Assembly (NCBI RefSeq): GCF_001507535.1
Contig: NZ_LQBN01000001.1
Coordinates: 248,001 to 312,000, forward strand
Direction of reading: 5' to 3'
DNA from: Thiomicrospira sp. WB1
GTDB lineage: Bacteria; Pseudomonadota; Gammaproteobacteria; Thiomicrospirales; Thiomicrospiraceae
Length of the DNA: 64,000 nucleotides
Shown: piece by piece, positions 1-9,500 of the stretch
How the letters are laid out: the number at the start of each line of letters is the position of its first letter
Numbering within the stretch: the first letter of the stretch is position 1
Made by a program: the position numbers and the translations under genes
The notes under the pieces: model-generated
Seen by the model: the letters and a program-made list of their open reading frames with translations, nothing else
Told to the model about the DNA's origin: nothing
Database searches by the model: none

Positions 1-1030
1 CGTGCTCTGATAGCAGGTTCTCTTCCGTCGGTGCGGCACCAAACTTCCCGGCCCTGATAGCCAAGTCTTTGCGATGACCTTCGCCGGCGACCACATCAAA
101 AGCAGGGCTCAAACGCCACTGGCCATCCACCCAAAGAACACCGTGGTTCAAATAGTGATCGTCATGGTTGCTGACCATGGCGTTGAACAGCATCCGCTTG
201 AAAATTTCGTGTGAGTCTTTGCCTCCATTGATGCGTTGTAGGGCCAATGCAAAATCGCCATAAGAAACATCGGCGCAATGGTCTGCCGCCAATAAAGCTT
301 TCATGCTTAAAAAGGGCCGTTTGTACTGGCCAACGTAATCAAAACGTTTGGTCAGAAAAATGCCTTGAGCCGGGCGCACCTTGACCATCATGGACTCTGC
401 CGTTTGAATGCCCACCTCCTTCGCAAGTGCAAGGGTACCGTGTTCAATTTGTGCTTTGTTCTCATAATCCTGAATGGTCGGCAGTTTGGCCAAATAGGGC
501 TGATTGTTTTTGATCACGCTTAGTTTTGGGCGAGCACCACCCTGGCTGGCTCCCTGCTTGAAAAGTGCTGAAAAAGCCGGTGGGAATTGTTTGCGTCGTT
601 CAAATTCTTCCTTGGCATCCAGAATGTCTTCCCACTGAAAAGGGGGCAAAATACGTGAATCGGCCAGAACTGGGAAGGTCATTTCCTTGCTGAAGACAAG
701 TTGGCCAATCCGGTCCTGCTGATTTTCCAATAACTGTTCAAAGGGCGTTAGTTTTCGATTGGCTTGAGCGTTTAAAACAACCTTGCCCCAAGCTCCGGGT
801 AACGCATCACCAAAAACGCTTAAAATCCCCGTAAAACCCTCTTCTAGGCTAGTGAATTTTGCAAAAAACGTTTTCTCAACCAGCGGAAGGTGAACTGGGT
901 TTAAAGCCAAGGCCGTATCGTTATCAAGGTAGCTTTTGGCGTACTTGAACTCGTATCCATCTAAACGTTTTTCAAGCCTGCCCAGCAGCTTGGTATCTGA
1001 TCCGAACACATACAGCTTTTGTAGTCCCAT
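1..1030 (-). CDS. hipA: HipA-type serine/threonine kinase toxin, partial (C-terminus outside window)
   Basis: About 343 codons read leftwards and run off position 1 with no stop, so the last part of a protein normally near 420-440 residues is missing. I translated it from the complement: it begins MGLQKLYVFGSD and carries the HipA N-terminal subdomain, then the kinase core with the segment SNHDDHYLNHGVLW (catalytic Asp region) and, further on, SPAFDVVAG, corresponding to the metal-binding Asp. HipA kinases phosphorylate glutamyl-tRNA synthetase in E. coli and cause persistence; the exact target here is not visible. The start codon ATG overlaps the stop of the upstream hipB by one base (TGATG), typical of coupled hipBA. 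The gene appears intact as far as seen. Confidence 0.9.
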   Translation of the reverse strand, partial: MGLQKLYVFGSDTKLLGRLEKRLDGYEFKYAKSYLDNDTALALNPVHLPLVEKTFFAKFTSLEEGFTGILSVFGDALPGAWGKVVLNAQANRKLTPFEQLLENQQDRIGQLVFSKEMTFPVLADSRILPPFQWEDILDAKEEFERRKQFPPAFSALFKQGASQGGARPKLSVIKNNQPYLAKLPTIQDYENKAQIEHGTLALAKEVGIQTAESMMVKVRPAQGIFLTKRFDYVGQYKRPFLSMKALLAADHCADVSYGDFALALQRINGGKDSHEIFKRMLFNAMVSNHDDHYLNHGVLWVDGQWRLSPAFDVVAGEGHRKDLAIRAGKFGAAPTEENLLSEH

Positions 1031-1320
1031 CAGAATTCTCCTTTCTCATCCGCTTGATTTTTATTGCTGCGGATTCTTTTCGGCAAAGAACCAAATGCCA
1101 GACTTCTGGCCAAAGTATCGTTTTCGGGTGATAGCGCCTGGCAAAGGACCTCATCCAGTCCCAGTGCCCAAATGATTTTCATCAGGTTTTCGCTGTTCAC
1201 GGATTGGCCGGATTCAATTTTACCAATGGTCTGGCGAGTCACTCCGGCGCGTTCGGCCAGTTCAGACTGTTTCAAGCGCCTTGCCAAACGAGCCTGCTCC
1301 AGGTGAAGACCGATGGACAT
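1030..1320 (-). CDS. hipB: HipB-like antitoxin, XRE-family DNA-binding protein
   Basis: A small helix-turn-helix protein: the segment QSELAERAGVTRQTIGKIESG is a classic XRE domain (written here in two parts: QSELAERAGV and TRQTIGKIESG). It is expected to neutralise HipA and repress its own operon. Translational coupling to hipA (TGATG) supports the pairing. I chose the ATG at 1318-1320 because the conserved domain begins right after it; an ATG at 1342-1344 and a TTG at 1366-1368 are in-frame alternatives and no start has a strong Shine-Dalgarno. A -10-like TATAAA lies on this strand at 1385-1390. Confidence 0.82.
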   Translation of the reverse strand: MSIGLHLEQARLARRLKQSELAERAGVTRQTIGKIESGQSVNSENLMKIIWALGLDEVLCQALSPENDTLARSLAFGSLPKRIRSNKNQADEKGEF

Positions 1321-1384
1321 AAGAATCTTTGCGTCAGGCTGCATGAACTGAGTTATCCAAGTTAACAAAAACTAACATAAAAGA

Positions 1385-1420
1385 TTTATAGGGTAATTAA
1401 GTATAACACAAGGTGTGTTA
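1385..1420 (-). promoter_or_regulatory. Putative hipBA promoter with inverted-repeat operator
   Basis: An inverted repeat TAACAC-AAGGT-GTGTTA occupies 1404-1420, and a TATAAA hexamer on the minus strand sits at 1385-1390, so the dyad covers the region where a -35 would lie. This placement suits autorepression by HipB. The dyad does not match the E. coli hipB operator (TATCC-N8-GGATA), so assignment rests on position only. Confidence 0.45.
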
Positions 1421-1936
1421 AGTCCAGACGAAACAAGCTGCACATGAAAAGAATCTTGACGTTAAATGCCTGTACGAGCGTTTGCTTGCTTCGCGCTGCT
1501 TAAGGGGTCAACGTTGGCTGTTCAAAGAACATAACGGTTCAATTGATATGAGAAAAAAGTCATAGTCATTCGATGAAAAAATTATTAGAAAGGCGCTGTT
1601 AACTTGTTGATTAAATTGCATTTACCCTATTTTTGGTTCTTTTGAAGAAAAGCGAGATAAACCTTTTAAATTCAACCAGATAAGTGATTTGGCTTTATTG
1701 CATTTCCATTCTCAAGTATTTGATGGTGAAAGAATCACTGTTTCGGGTGATGCTTGTTCAGTGGTTTGATCAAGCCTCAGTGTATAAAAAAGTAAGCATA
1801 AAAACTTATTAAAGTAGCTAACCTATATCAATAGATATATAAATAAAAGAAATATTAAAATTTAGTTTACAACCATGGTAAATGAGTGTACTTTTATTTT
1901 TGCAGTTACGAATTTTTAATTTTAATGGAGGTAATG
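1421..1936. other. Gene-free stretch upstream of HNH-like gene
   Basis: About 500 bases, increasingly AT-rich toward the right. I see no convincing coding frame, RNA gene or repeat in it. It presumably contains the promoter of the following gene; several TATAAT-like hexamers occur near 1830-1860 but none can be singled out. Confidence 0.4.
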
Positions 1937-2542
1937 ATGTCTTATCCAAAAATGAATAATCCAAAAACTGGTAAGCCTTTTGAAAGGGGCAATAAATGTC
2001 CTTTTAACACTCGGTATTCAAATTATGGTGATGCTGGATCAAATACAGATCTTTATTTTAACCAGTATTGTTGCTCTAGACCTGATAAGTATTTTCGAAA
2101 TTATGCCTATATGCATTTTTGTGAAGCGGCTGTTCTTGAGCGGAAAAAAGAAGGTAACCGTCTTACAATGCAAAAACGTTCAACCTCAATGAGCGTCTCG
2201 CAAATGCTAGGGCACAAAGTAAAAAATTTCTACCGAAATAAAAAAAGAATTGACCGACCATATTGCTCTGAAAAAGAGCTTGTAAAGGCGCTTGAAGAAG
2301 ATTGGTACCGTCTACCTTCAGTTGCGCAACATTCAAACGTAAAATTATGTCCGGTTCTTTCGATCAAAATGTTTATGAAATCGGACAATGTGCCTCAAGA
2401 CCATTACGCATCCATCCATCGACTCAACAATGCTTTGGGTTATACCCCCGACAATGTGGTATGGATTTCCTACCGAGCCAATCGATTAATCAGTGATGGA
2501 AGTTATGAGGAGTTTGAAAAAATATGCCAGTATTTGAAGTAG
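1937..2542 (+). CDS. Phage-like HNH-type endonuclease homologue, uncertain
   Basis: A 201-residue protein. The ATG at 1937 is preceded by TGGAGG with a 5-base gap, better than the ATG just before it. The C-terminal part (CPVLSIK, then SIHRLNNALGYTPDNVVWIS and YRANRLISDGSYEEFEK) resembles the end of phage and plasmid HNH-type nucleases, where the usual pattern is SxDR...GY...NV...S.RAN..K. Here the Asp of SxDR is His and the usual late Lys is Ile, so catalysis is doubtful. The N-terminal half is cysteine- and aromatic-rich (CPF, QYCCS, HFCEAAV) and I do not recognise it. Its AT-rich codon use differs from the rest of the window and suggests transfer. It stands alone between hipBA and an IS remnant. 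Confidence 0.5.
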   Translation: MSYPKMNNPKTGKPFERGNKCPFNTRYSNYGDAGSNTDLYFNQYCCSRPDKYFRNYAYMHFCEAAVLERKKEGNRLTMQKRSTSMSVSQMLGHKVKNFYRNKKRIDRPYCSEKELVKALEEDWYRLPSVAQHSNVKLCPVLSIKMFMKSDNVPQDHYASIHRLNNALGYTPDNVVWISYRANRLISDGSYEEFEKICQYLK

Positions 2543-2587
2543 CATTATGATAACCAAAGTAAACTCAAACCTTTAAAACAAAAGGTA

Positions 2588-3856
2588 GTGTTTAGAAACC
2601 TGTGTCATTCCGTTAATATCTTCACAACGTTCGGGAATGACACATGGCAGAAAAGTTTGATTTTGATCAGGCCTTGGATCAACTTCGTTCAGGCCAAAAC
2701 CTTACCGGACAAGACGGTGTTCTTACCCCTCTGATTAAACAGCTCACCGAGGCCGCTCTCAATGCGGAACTGGATGCGCATCTCAAAGACGCTGACAAAC
2801 CCAACCGCAAAAACGGCAGAACCCGTAAGACGGTCAAAAGCGCCGCTGGAGCCTTTGAGCTAAATACCCCTCGAGATCGTGACGGTTCGTTTGAACCTAA
2901 ACTGGTAAAAAAGAACTAGACCAAGCTCAGTGATGAAATCGATCAGAAAGTGCTCAGCCAGTTTGCACAGGGCAACAGCTACCGGGACATACGAGGCCAT
3001 ATCAAAGACCTCCCGGTATTGAGCTGTCAGAGGCTGCCATTACCGCCGTTACCGACCAATTGATCCCAGAGCTGAAGGCTTGGCAGAACCGCACGTTGGA
3101 GTCGGTCTATCCGTTTGTCTGGCTCGATGCTGTGCATTACAAGGTGAAAGAAGACGGACGTTACATCACCAAGGTCGTCTACACCGTGCTTGGCCTCAAC
3201 GTTGAAGGTCACAAGGAATTACTGGGCCTCTATCTTTCCGAAAGCGAAGGCGCCAATTACTGGCTGTCCGTGCTGAATGACTTGCACAACCGAGGCGTAG
3301 AAGACATCCTGGCCGCCAGTGTGGATGGACTCAAGGGCTTTGTCGAAGCCATCAATACCATCTACTCCAAAACCGAAGTGCAATAATGCATCATCCATCA
3401 GATTCGCAACAGTGACCGTTATATCGCCTAAAAACACCAGAAAGAGTTCATGCGGGACCTCAAGCCTGTTTAGCGTGCGGCTAACAAGTCAGCGGCAGAA
3501 ACGGCGCTGGATGATCTCGATGCCAAATGGGGTAAGCAGTACCCGCTGGTGTTCGATTCCTGGCGGCGCAAATGGGAGCGCCTGAGCGCTACATCCGGCG
3601 GATCATGTATACCATCAATGCGGTGGAAGCGGTTCATCGTCAATTCCGAAAGCTGACCAAGACCAAGGGTGGTTTTCCAATGAGAACAGTTTGCTCAAGC
3701 TGCTTTACGCTGGCATACTCAACGCATCGAAGAAATGGACCAAGCCTATCCCGAATTGGAACTTGGCCTTATCGCAACTGGCGATTCACTTCGAGGGCAG
3801 GTTGGACCATGTTCTAGACCTATGATTTTATGCTGCTGACACAGAATTCTGAACGC
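2588..3856 (+). mobile_element. Decayed IS256-family insertion sequence
   Basis: The ends are imperfect inverted repeats: GTGTTTAGAAACCTGTGTCA at 2588-2607 matches the complement of 3837-3856 at 16 of 20 positions. Between them lies a single transposase gene on the plus strand with many lesions. I could not find a clean 8-9 bp target duplication at the junctions, so the insertion is old or one flank is rearranged. The length of about 1.27 kb is normal for the family. Confidence 0.85.
2644..3825 (+). pseudogene. IS256-family (Mutator-type) transposase, non-functional
   Basis: The reading starts MAEKFDFDQALDQLRSG, typical of the family, and covers the core with WLDAVHYKVKEDGRY (first catalytic Asp region), LAASVDGLKGF (second Asp region) and the late YTINAVEAVHRQFRKLTKTK. 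The frame is broken by in-frame stops at 2917 (TAG), 3384 (TAA), about 3429 (TAA) and about 3471 (TAG), and by frameshifts near 3018, 3590 and 3680. The last frame ends HFEGRLDHVLDL at 3825. With at least seven lesions it cannot make transposase. Confidence 0.9.
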
Positions 3857-3857
3857 C

Positions 3858-3944
3858 CTCAAACAAAATATTAAAGAATCACTCGACCTGGTGCGCCAGG
3901 CCAAAATCGCCACGGCCTATGACTTTCCAATGATTTTGGTATAA
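3858..3944 (+). pseudogene. Short C-terminal tail of an unknown gene beside the IS right end
   Basis: Directly after the right inverted repeat an open frame reads LKQNIKESLDLVRQAKIATA then YDFPMILV and stops. Its composition is protein-like and it has no start of its own, so it may be the 3' end of a gene separated from its 5' part by the IS or by a deletion. I do not recognise the family and cannot find the matching 5' part on the left side of the element. Confidence 0.3.
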
Positions 3945-3945
3945 T
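3937..3945 (+). promoter_or_regulatory. Extended -10 promoter element for the Fic gene
   Basis: TGGTATAAT is a perfect TATAAT hexamer preceded by a TGn extension, 59 bases before the fic start. No good -35 lies at 17 bases, which fits an extended -10 promoter. Confidence 0.5.
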
Positions 3946-4003
3946 CATTTTTCATAAAAAGTGTGATTTAATAATCTTTTTTCATGACTTGTAAGGGTTT
4001 TTC

Positions 4004-5515
4004 ATGAAATTAAGGCTTCCGACTACCGATTTGTTTTTGGCGGGCTATAGCGCCCTGGTTGAGCGATACGATTTGAATCTGCCTTTGCCGGATCGTTTAT
4101 TTGCCATCGGCACAACGCATCGCAAAAAAACACTTGGCAATTGGGAGATATTAACACCTCGCCATCATCCCGGTGAAAGCGATTTTGGCCATTTGACCTT
4201 TGCCTTCAAATACGAAGGCTTGCACTTATGGGTGCTCAAAGCTTTATTTCAAAAGATGGACCCGGGTGATATAGAGCGGCTTGTGTTGAAAGAGCCGACC
4301 AGCATCTATGCCCGAAAGATTTGGTTTTTGTATGAATGGTTATTGGGCACACGGCTTCATTTAGCCGATGCCGAGCAGGGCAATTACACGCCGATTGTGA
4401 ACACCAAGTTGCAATATGCGGGACCAATAACCAAAGTCAAACGTCAACGGGTTGATAACAACCTTCCGGGAAATGTTAATTTTTGTCCGCTGGTGCGCCG
4501 CACCGAAAAGCTCGAAACCTTTGTTGCAAAGAACTTAAGCGAAATCGCGGCGCAAAAAATGGGGGCATGTCATCCGGATGTTTTAAGTCGTGCCGCGGCT
4601 TTTTTGTTGTTGGCCGACTCCAAAGCATCTTACATGATTGAGGGCGAGCAGCCTTCGCCGAATCGCATCCAGCGTTGGGGACGTGTCATCGCACAAGCGG
4701 GCCAAGCCCCTTTAACATTGGAAGAACTCGAACGTTTGCAGGATGAAGTCATCGCTGACTATCGATTTGTGATGCCGGGTTTTCGGCTTGAAGGTGGCTT
4801 TGTCGGGCATCATGATCGAGTCACAGGTCTGCCATTGCCAGAACACATCTCCGCTAAGGCGCAAGATCTGGGCGGATTAATGCAAGGCTTTCTGCAGGCC
4901 TATCAACAGCTCATTCACAGCGACTATCCACCAGTTTTGTTGGCCGCCGCTTTGGGGTTCGGTTTTGTGTTTATTCATCCGTTTGAAGACGGTAACGGCC
5001 GATTGCATCGTTATTTATTGCATCATTTTTTGGCGGCCAGTGGGTTTGTAAAGCCGGGCGTTGTTTTTCCTGTCTCAGCGGTGATTCTTGAACGGATAAC
5101 GCAATACAAAGCCGTGCTGGAAGCCTTCTCAAAACCTAGGTTGGCGCATATTGAGTGGAAACCTACGCTCAAAAATAATATTGAAGTCACCAATGACACA
5201 ATGGATTTGTATCGCTATTTTGATGCCACTCAACAAGCCGAATTTTTGTATGAATGTGTTGAACAGACTATCCAAGTTAGTCTCCCGCAGGAAGTGGATT
5301 ATCTAACTCGATATGATCGTTTTGTCACCCAGCTTAAAGCCATGCTTGAGTTACCGGATGTGCGGTTAAATCTATTGCTTAAATTCTTACAACAAAACGC
5401 AGGTCGTTTGTCAAAGCGCGCATTGGAAAAAGAATTTTCCAAATTGACGTTCGAAGAAGTTGAGCAGATCGAACGGCTGTATGCATCTGTGTTTCAGCGG
5501 TATAGCAGTCATTGA
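4004..5515 (+). CDS. Fic-domain protein, probable AMP-transferase with self-inhibitory motif
   Basis: A 503-residue Fic protein. The active-site loop HPFEDGNGRLHR lies at residues 325-336, with the catalytic His, the acidic metal ligand and the GNGR phosphate-binding turn all present. An S-x-x-x-E-G inhibition motif (SYMIEG) is at residues 209-214, upstream of the Fic core, as in the class where the inhibitory helix is N-terminal within the same chain. Such proteins transfer AMP (or another nucleotide) onto target hydroxyls. The C-terminal 150 residues are helical and probably hold substrate-binding or DNA-binding modules. GTAAGGG precedes the ATG with a 6-7 base gap. A phosphoesterase gene follows on the same strand. 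Intact. Confidence 0.9.
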   Translation: MKLRLPTTDLFLAGYSALVERYDLNLPLPDRLFAIGTTHRKKTLGNWEILTPRHHPGESDFGHLTFAFKYEGLHLWVLKALFQKMDPGDIERLVLKEPTSIYARKIWFLYEWLLGTRLHLADAEQGNYTPIVNTKLQYAGPITKVKRQRVDNNLPGNVNFCPLVRRTEKLETFVAKNLSEIAAQKMGACHPDVLSRAAAFLLLADSKASYMIEGEQPSPNRIQRWGRVIAQAGQAPLTLEELERLQDEVIADYRFVMPGFRLEGGFVGHHDRVTGLPLPEHISAKAQDLGGLMQGFLQAYQQLIHSDYPPVLLAAALGFGFVFIHPFEDGNGRLHRYLLHHFLAASGFVKPGVVFPVSAVILERITQYKAVLEAFSKPRLAHIEWKPTLKNNIEVTNDTMDLYRYFDATQQAEFLYECVEQTIQVSLPQEVDYLTRYDRFVTQLKAMLELPDVRLNLLLKFLQQNAGRLSKRALEKEFSKLTFEEVEQIERLYASVFQRYSSH

Positions 5516-5644
5516 CTGTATTCCTTTCTTCTTGCGAGGAGCGAAGCGACTTGACGGGTTCCAATCAGATTTTACGGACGCACATCCGAAAAGAGGCATT
5601 ATGTGCCCGTAAGGTGGTGTGGTTGGCATAAAAGAGCTATTACG

Positions 5645-6415
5645 ATGATCTCAATCTTTCCACAAAATCCAAACGGCCGTGATTTTGTCACCGGTGACCT
5701 GCATGGCAATCTGGACGGCCTGTTATTGGCGATGGAAAAAGTTGCCTTTGACCAAAGCAAAGACCGGCTGTTTGCGTTGGGTGATTTGATCGATGGGGCA
5801 GAGCAGTCGCGCGCTTTGATTGAAAAGTTGGAAAACGACTGGTTCTTTTCGGTGCGTGGCAATCATGAGCAAATGCTGCTGGACCGGTTTGATGCACTGA
5901 TTTATAAACCACCCAGTATGCCGCAATTGCAGACTCAGGAAGAAGCTTGTCAATCTCATCGAAAAAACGGTGGCGCTTGGTTTGATGCCTTAGATGAGGA
6001 TCTGCAAACACAGCTCTATCAGAAACTATCAAAACTTCCTCTTGCCATCGAGATCGAGTATGGCGCCCATCGAGTTGGTCTGGTGCATGCAGAAGTCCCG
6101 GAGCAGTTTTCCAGTTGGTATGAGTTTATCTTGGCTGTCAAAGAGAGGCCTGATGTTCGAGAACAGTCTCTGTGGAACCGGCTTGCCATTGAAAGCGTTT
6201 ATCATGTGGCTGAGGATCGCTTTTGGGAAAGCGAATTTACAGATGCACCGCGCTGGGTGGCAGGCATTGATCTACTCGTACATGGGCACACGCCGGTACC
6301 GGCACCGGTTGTTTGCGGCAATCAGGTTTGGATTGACATTGCCTACGCTCAAGACAGTATCCGTTTTTTTGAGATAAGCGAATTGTTGAAATACAAAGCG
6401 TTCAACCAACAGTGA
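5645..6415 (+). CDS. PPP-type metallophosphoesterase (bacterial serine/threonine phosphatase-like)
   Basis: A 256-residue protein with the canonical calcineurin-like metal motifs in order: GDLHGN, GDLIDG and GNHEQM, then a later HAE (LVHAEVP) and HGHTPVPAP. The arrangement matches the small PrpA/PrpB and lambda phosphatase group rather than diadenosine-tetraphosphatase, though the two are close. I start at the ATG at 5645, directly before the conserved N-terminus; a GTG at 5603 would add 14 unlikely residues. It lies 129 bases downstream of the Fic gene, same strand. The partnership with Fic is suggested only by position. A divergent paralogue survives as a fragment at 10302-10445. Confidence 0.85.
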   Translation: MISIFPQNPNGRDFVTGDLHGNLDGLLLAMEKVAFDQSKDRLFALGDLIDGAEQSRALIEKLENDWFFSVRGNHEQMLLDRFDALIYKPPSMPQLQTQEEACQSHRKNGGAWFDALDEDLQTQLYQKLSKLPLAIEIEYGAHRVGLVHAEVPEQFSSWYEFILAVKERPDVREQSLWNRLAIESVYHVAEDRFWESEFTDAPRWVAGIDLLVHGHTPVPAPVVCGNQVWIDIAYAQDSIRFFEISELLKYKAFNQQ

Positions 6416-6434
6416 ACACCTCCCAGTTATCGTA

Positions 6435-6459
6435 GGGACGTCTAATTTTTAGAGGTCCC
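6435..6459. terminator. Hairpin between convergent genes
   Basis: GGGAC-g-TCT pairs with AGA-g-GTCCC around an AATTTTT loop. It lies between the convergent phosphoesterase and relaxase genes and could end transcription, but there is no long T-run after it. Confidence 0.4.
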
Positions 6460-6525
6460 AGGAGGGCAAAAGGGGGCAAATTTAACCCCTTGTTGATCCC
6501 TGCTGACATGGCTTTTGACTGGTCG

Positions 6526-9500
6526 CTACCTACCCAAAGTCTTTGCAAGCCAGCGAGTAACGCGGGGCAATGGTTTAGTTTGCTGAGGTGTTTCGTCCGT
6601 GTTTCTGGCTGGTTTGCTGCTATGTTTTGATTGGTGCTGTTTGTTTTTCTTAGGGGTCGGCCTGGTTTTGGTCATAGTTGGAGGGAGCGAAAGCTTTTGT
6701 TCCAGTGGTTGCCCTAGCATTCGATTGCAGGCATGGCGAATTAAAGTCTCCACGTCTTTTTTATTTCTGGAATCAAGCAGACTTTGCTGTCGCAATTGTT
6801 TTTCTAAGCCAGCAATAAACGGCGGCAAATAGTGCTTTATTAATCTGTCTTTGCGCGGATTTTGATTTTTTTGAGCAGTGGATGCAGAGTGGGTCAGACT
6901 TGCGTTGACTGAGGCCGAGGTTTTGTAAAACCACTTACGCCAGGCTTTTTCCAGTCTTTCTTGGTTGTCTGTGAGCACCCTGATGGTTTGGGCCTGCTTT
7001 AAAGCCTTTTGCGTCGTCTTGGCGGTGGAAAGTGTCGCACGTTCCGCCACAATCAGTGCATGCGCCACCTCAGTGTGTTCGAGAAAGTCCATGGCATCGG
7101 TTTCTGATAGACAGTAGCCTGTTTGCAGTATGAGGGGCTCTCTAGTGTCAATCGTGTGCCCAGATGACAATTGTAAGTCTGACCCTTTCATGCTAATAAT
7201 TTCCCCGTGCACGGGCTTTTTAAGTGGGGCGCTGACTGTTCCTTTAAACAACACCTTCTGGTTGAGACTAAAGGTTTGTTGTCTTGACTTAAAAAACTGT
7301 AAATTTTTCAGTTGACTGGTCGAGAGTTTGTGGCCATTACTGAGAACGATTTTCTTGGATTTTGGGTCGATCGAATTGATCTTCAAAAGAGGCCGGTGTT
7401 TGCCGCTATTTGACCTGACCCACAAGCCAGGGCTGAAGTGGGGTAAATCCTGTTTGGCCGAAATAGTCAATTTTAATGGAGACAGAGTTTGTATTGTGGC
7501 GTACGTGGAGCGAGCTTGGTTGTGATTTGTTGATTGCGCTGCTAAGGTTTGATTTATTACCTGTCTGGTATCAGAGCGTCCACAGATCAGTAGAGCTTTT
7601 TCCCGCTCAGGGTCATTCAGCGACCAATAGTTGGATAAGGTCTGCTCGACCAACCTTGAGCGCGTTTTAAAGTTTTCAAGGCGTGTTTTGCACGCGAAAG
7701 CTTGCTCAACGCATTCAATGGTGAACTGCTTTAGGCCATCAAGCACTTTGTGTTCGATCCCTTTGTCAAGATTTTGCAGGATGGCCTTGTGGGCTGGGTT
7801 TTTGGTTGAGGGGCGTTTTGTCGGCTCATTGAGGTGAGTGTGCTCGATTCCTTGATGGATCAGCAGCTTTGAGGGGGAGTCTGTTTTAGACAGCTCTTTC
7901 AATTTTTGAGGGTTGCCGACCAGCAACAGTCGGTCGCCTGGATTTAAGCGGTCAAACAGCCCCTTTATTTGTGAAAAGCGCAAGGTCTCTGCCTGATGGC
8001 AGACGACCAGCTTTAATGCAGAAGGCGATTGATGCTCGAGTAATTCCCGTGTCAAATGCTTAGACATTGCAGTTCCCTTCAAAAGAAAGTCATCAAGGGT
8101 TTGGACGGTTGTGTCAGGCCATGCGTCAAGCAATGTTTTAAGCTTTGAATCAACGGTGGATAAATGGATGAGTTCAAACCCATGACTTTCAAATGGTTGG
8201 CTTAAAACTTCAAGAGCGGCCAAGGTTTCAGAGCCCTGGTCATCAAGCAGTACGCTGACCTGGTCGGTACTGGCCAATACCTGATGAATCGCTTGGCGCT
8301 GGCGGTCCGTTAATGTCATGTCTGTTAGGGCTTCATTGCAGTTGATCGCCATTTCAATTTCTTCATTTGAGCAAAGACGTTGCCCATTTCTTTGCGTCAA
8401 CAGCATAAAACCAGCCACTTCTCCCTGAAGGCGAACTTGGTTTTTACTGGTGTATCTTTCGCTTGGCAAGCGTATGATTCGTGAGTCCTCTTCAATCGCT
8501 TTGCCAGCCTGTTGAAGTGATAACTTTCCTGCTGAGCAGTAAAGAAGCGTCTCAAATAATTTTGCATGAGAATAGGCGTCTTTTTGGGGTGAAAGCGTCT
8601 TTAAAGCTTTTCCAACGGCGGTTTTTTGCACTTCTTTGATTTGTGTACTTTGGTCTATGGATTTTGCTTCTTTTTGTCGGCGTTTGGCCTCAAAGACCAG
8701 TTGATCAATGGGCACATCATGGGCGCTCATCAAGTGGTACCAGAATTCAGGTAAGTCGTCACTTTGCTCGTTGGTTTTGTGTTGGCGTGTGGCTTGGACG
8801 GCCAGTGCTTTGTCATAAGAGGAGGCGGTGTGACGTGATTTGTTCATTTTTGCCAGGGCCTCTTCAATCTGTCGGCTTCGGGCACTGAAAAGATGGATGT
8901 TCTCCGGTGTGATGCCAGAAATCTCAAACCCGTCTTTTGTGCTGTACGTCTCATACCCGAGTTTGTGCACTTCATAGCGAAGGGTGCTCTTGTAAACTTG
9001 ACTTAGTAAATGCTGCTTTTCCTGGTGAGTACCAAAATCCAGCTCCAAGCTTTGCCAGAGTCCCCGAGAGTTTTTGGCCAGGTTGGCAATCAGGCAATGG
9101 GAATGAAGTTGGGGGCTGATGAAGGCCGTGATTTGTCCATTTTCAAGTTCCATATCGACGGGGCGACTGTCATGGTGGGTGAACACGGCTGCGATTAAGT
9201 AGGGGGCTTTTTCTTTTTGCTCCCCGTTGATGCGCCGACGGGCATACATCATATTTTTTTCTAGGATGCCCATAGCGACCCGAATTGCCTGGGTGTGGCT
9301 TTTCATCAAGCGCGGGTCGCCGTTTTTGCACAAGGTCAGTATGGAAACCGATTTGGGCGCGCTGAAGGTGATGTCTTTGCCATAACGAGTATTGGCTTGA
9401 TTGCGACGATTAAAACATTGCTTGTCTTCGGCTCTCAAGACCCACAAAAGGTCTTTGTTGCTGACGTCACCGGTTAAGCCTAGTTCTTGGGCGCCTTTTC

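Noticed and set aside
1450-1540. Integron attC-like site (GTTAAAT ... CAACGTT)
   Set aside because: The paired R and L boxes and a foldable stem are not convincing, and no integrase is near.
2570-2600. Target-site duplication of the IS256 element (AAACAAAA on both sides)
   Set aside because: The matching octamers are not at equal distances from the terminal repeats, so chance A-rich similarity is likely.
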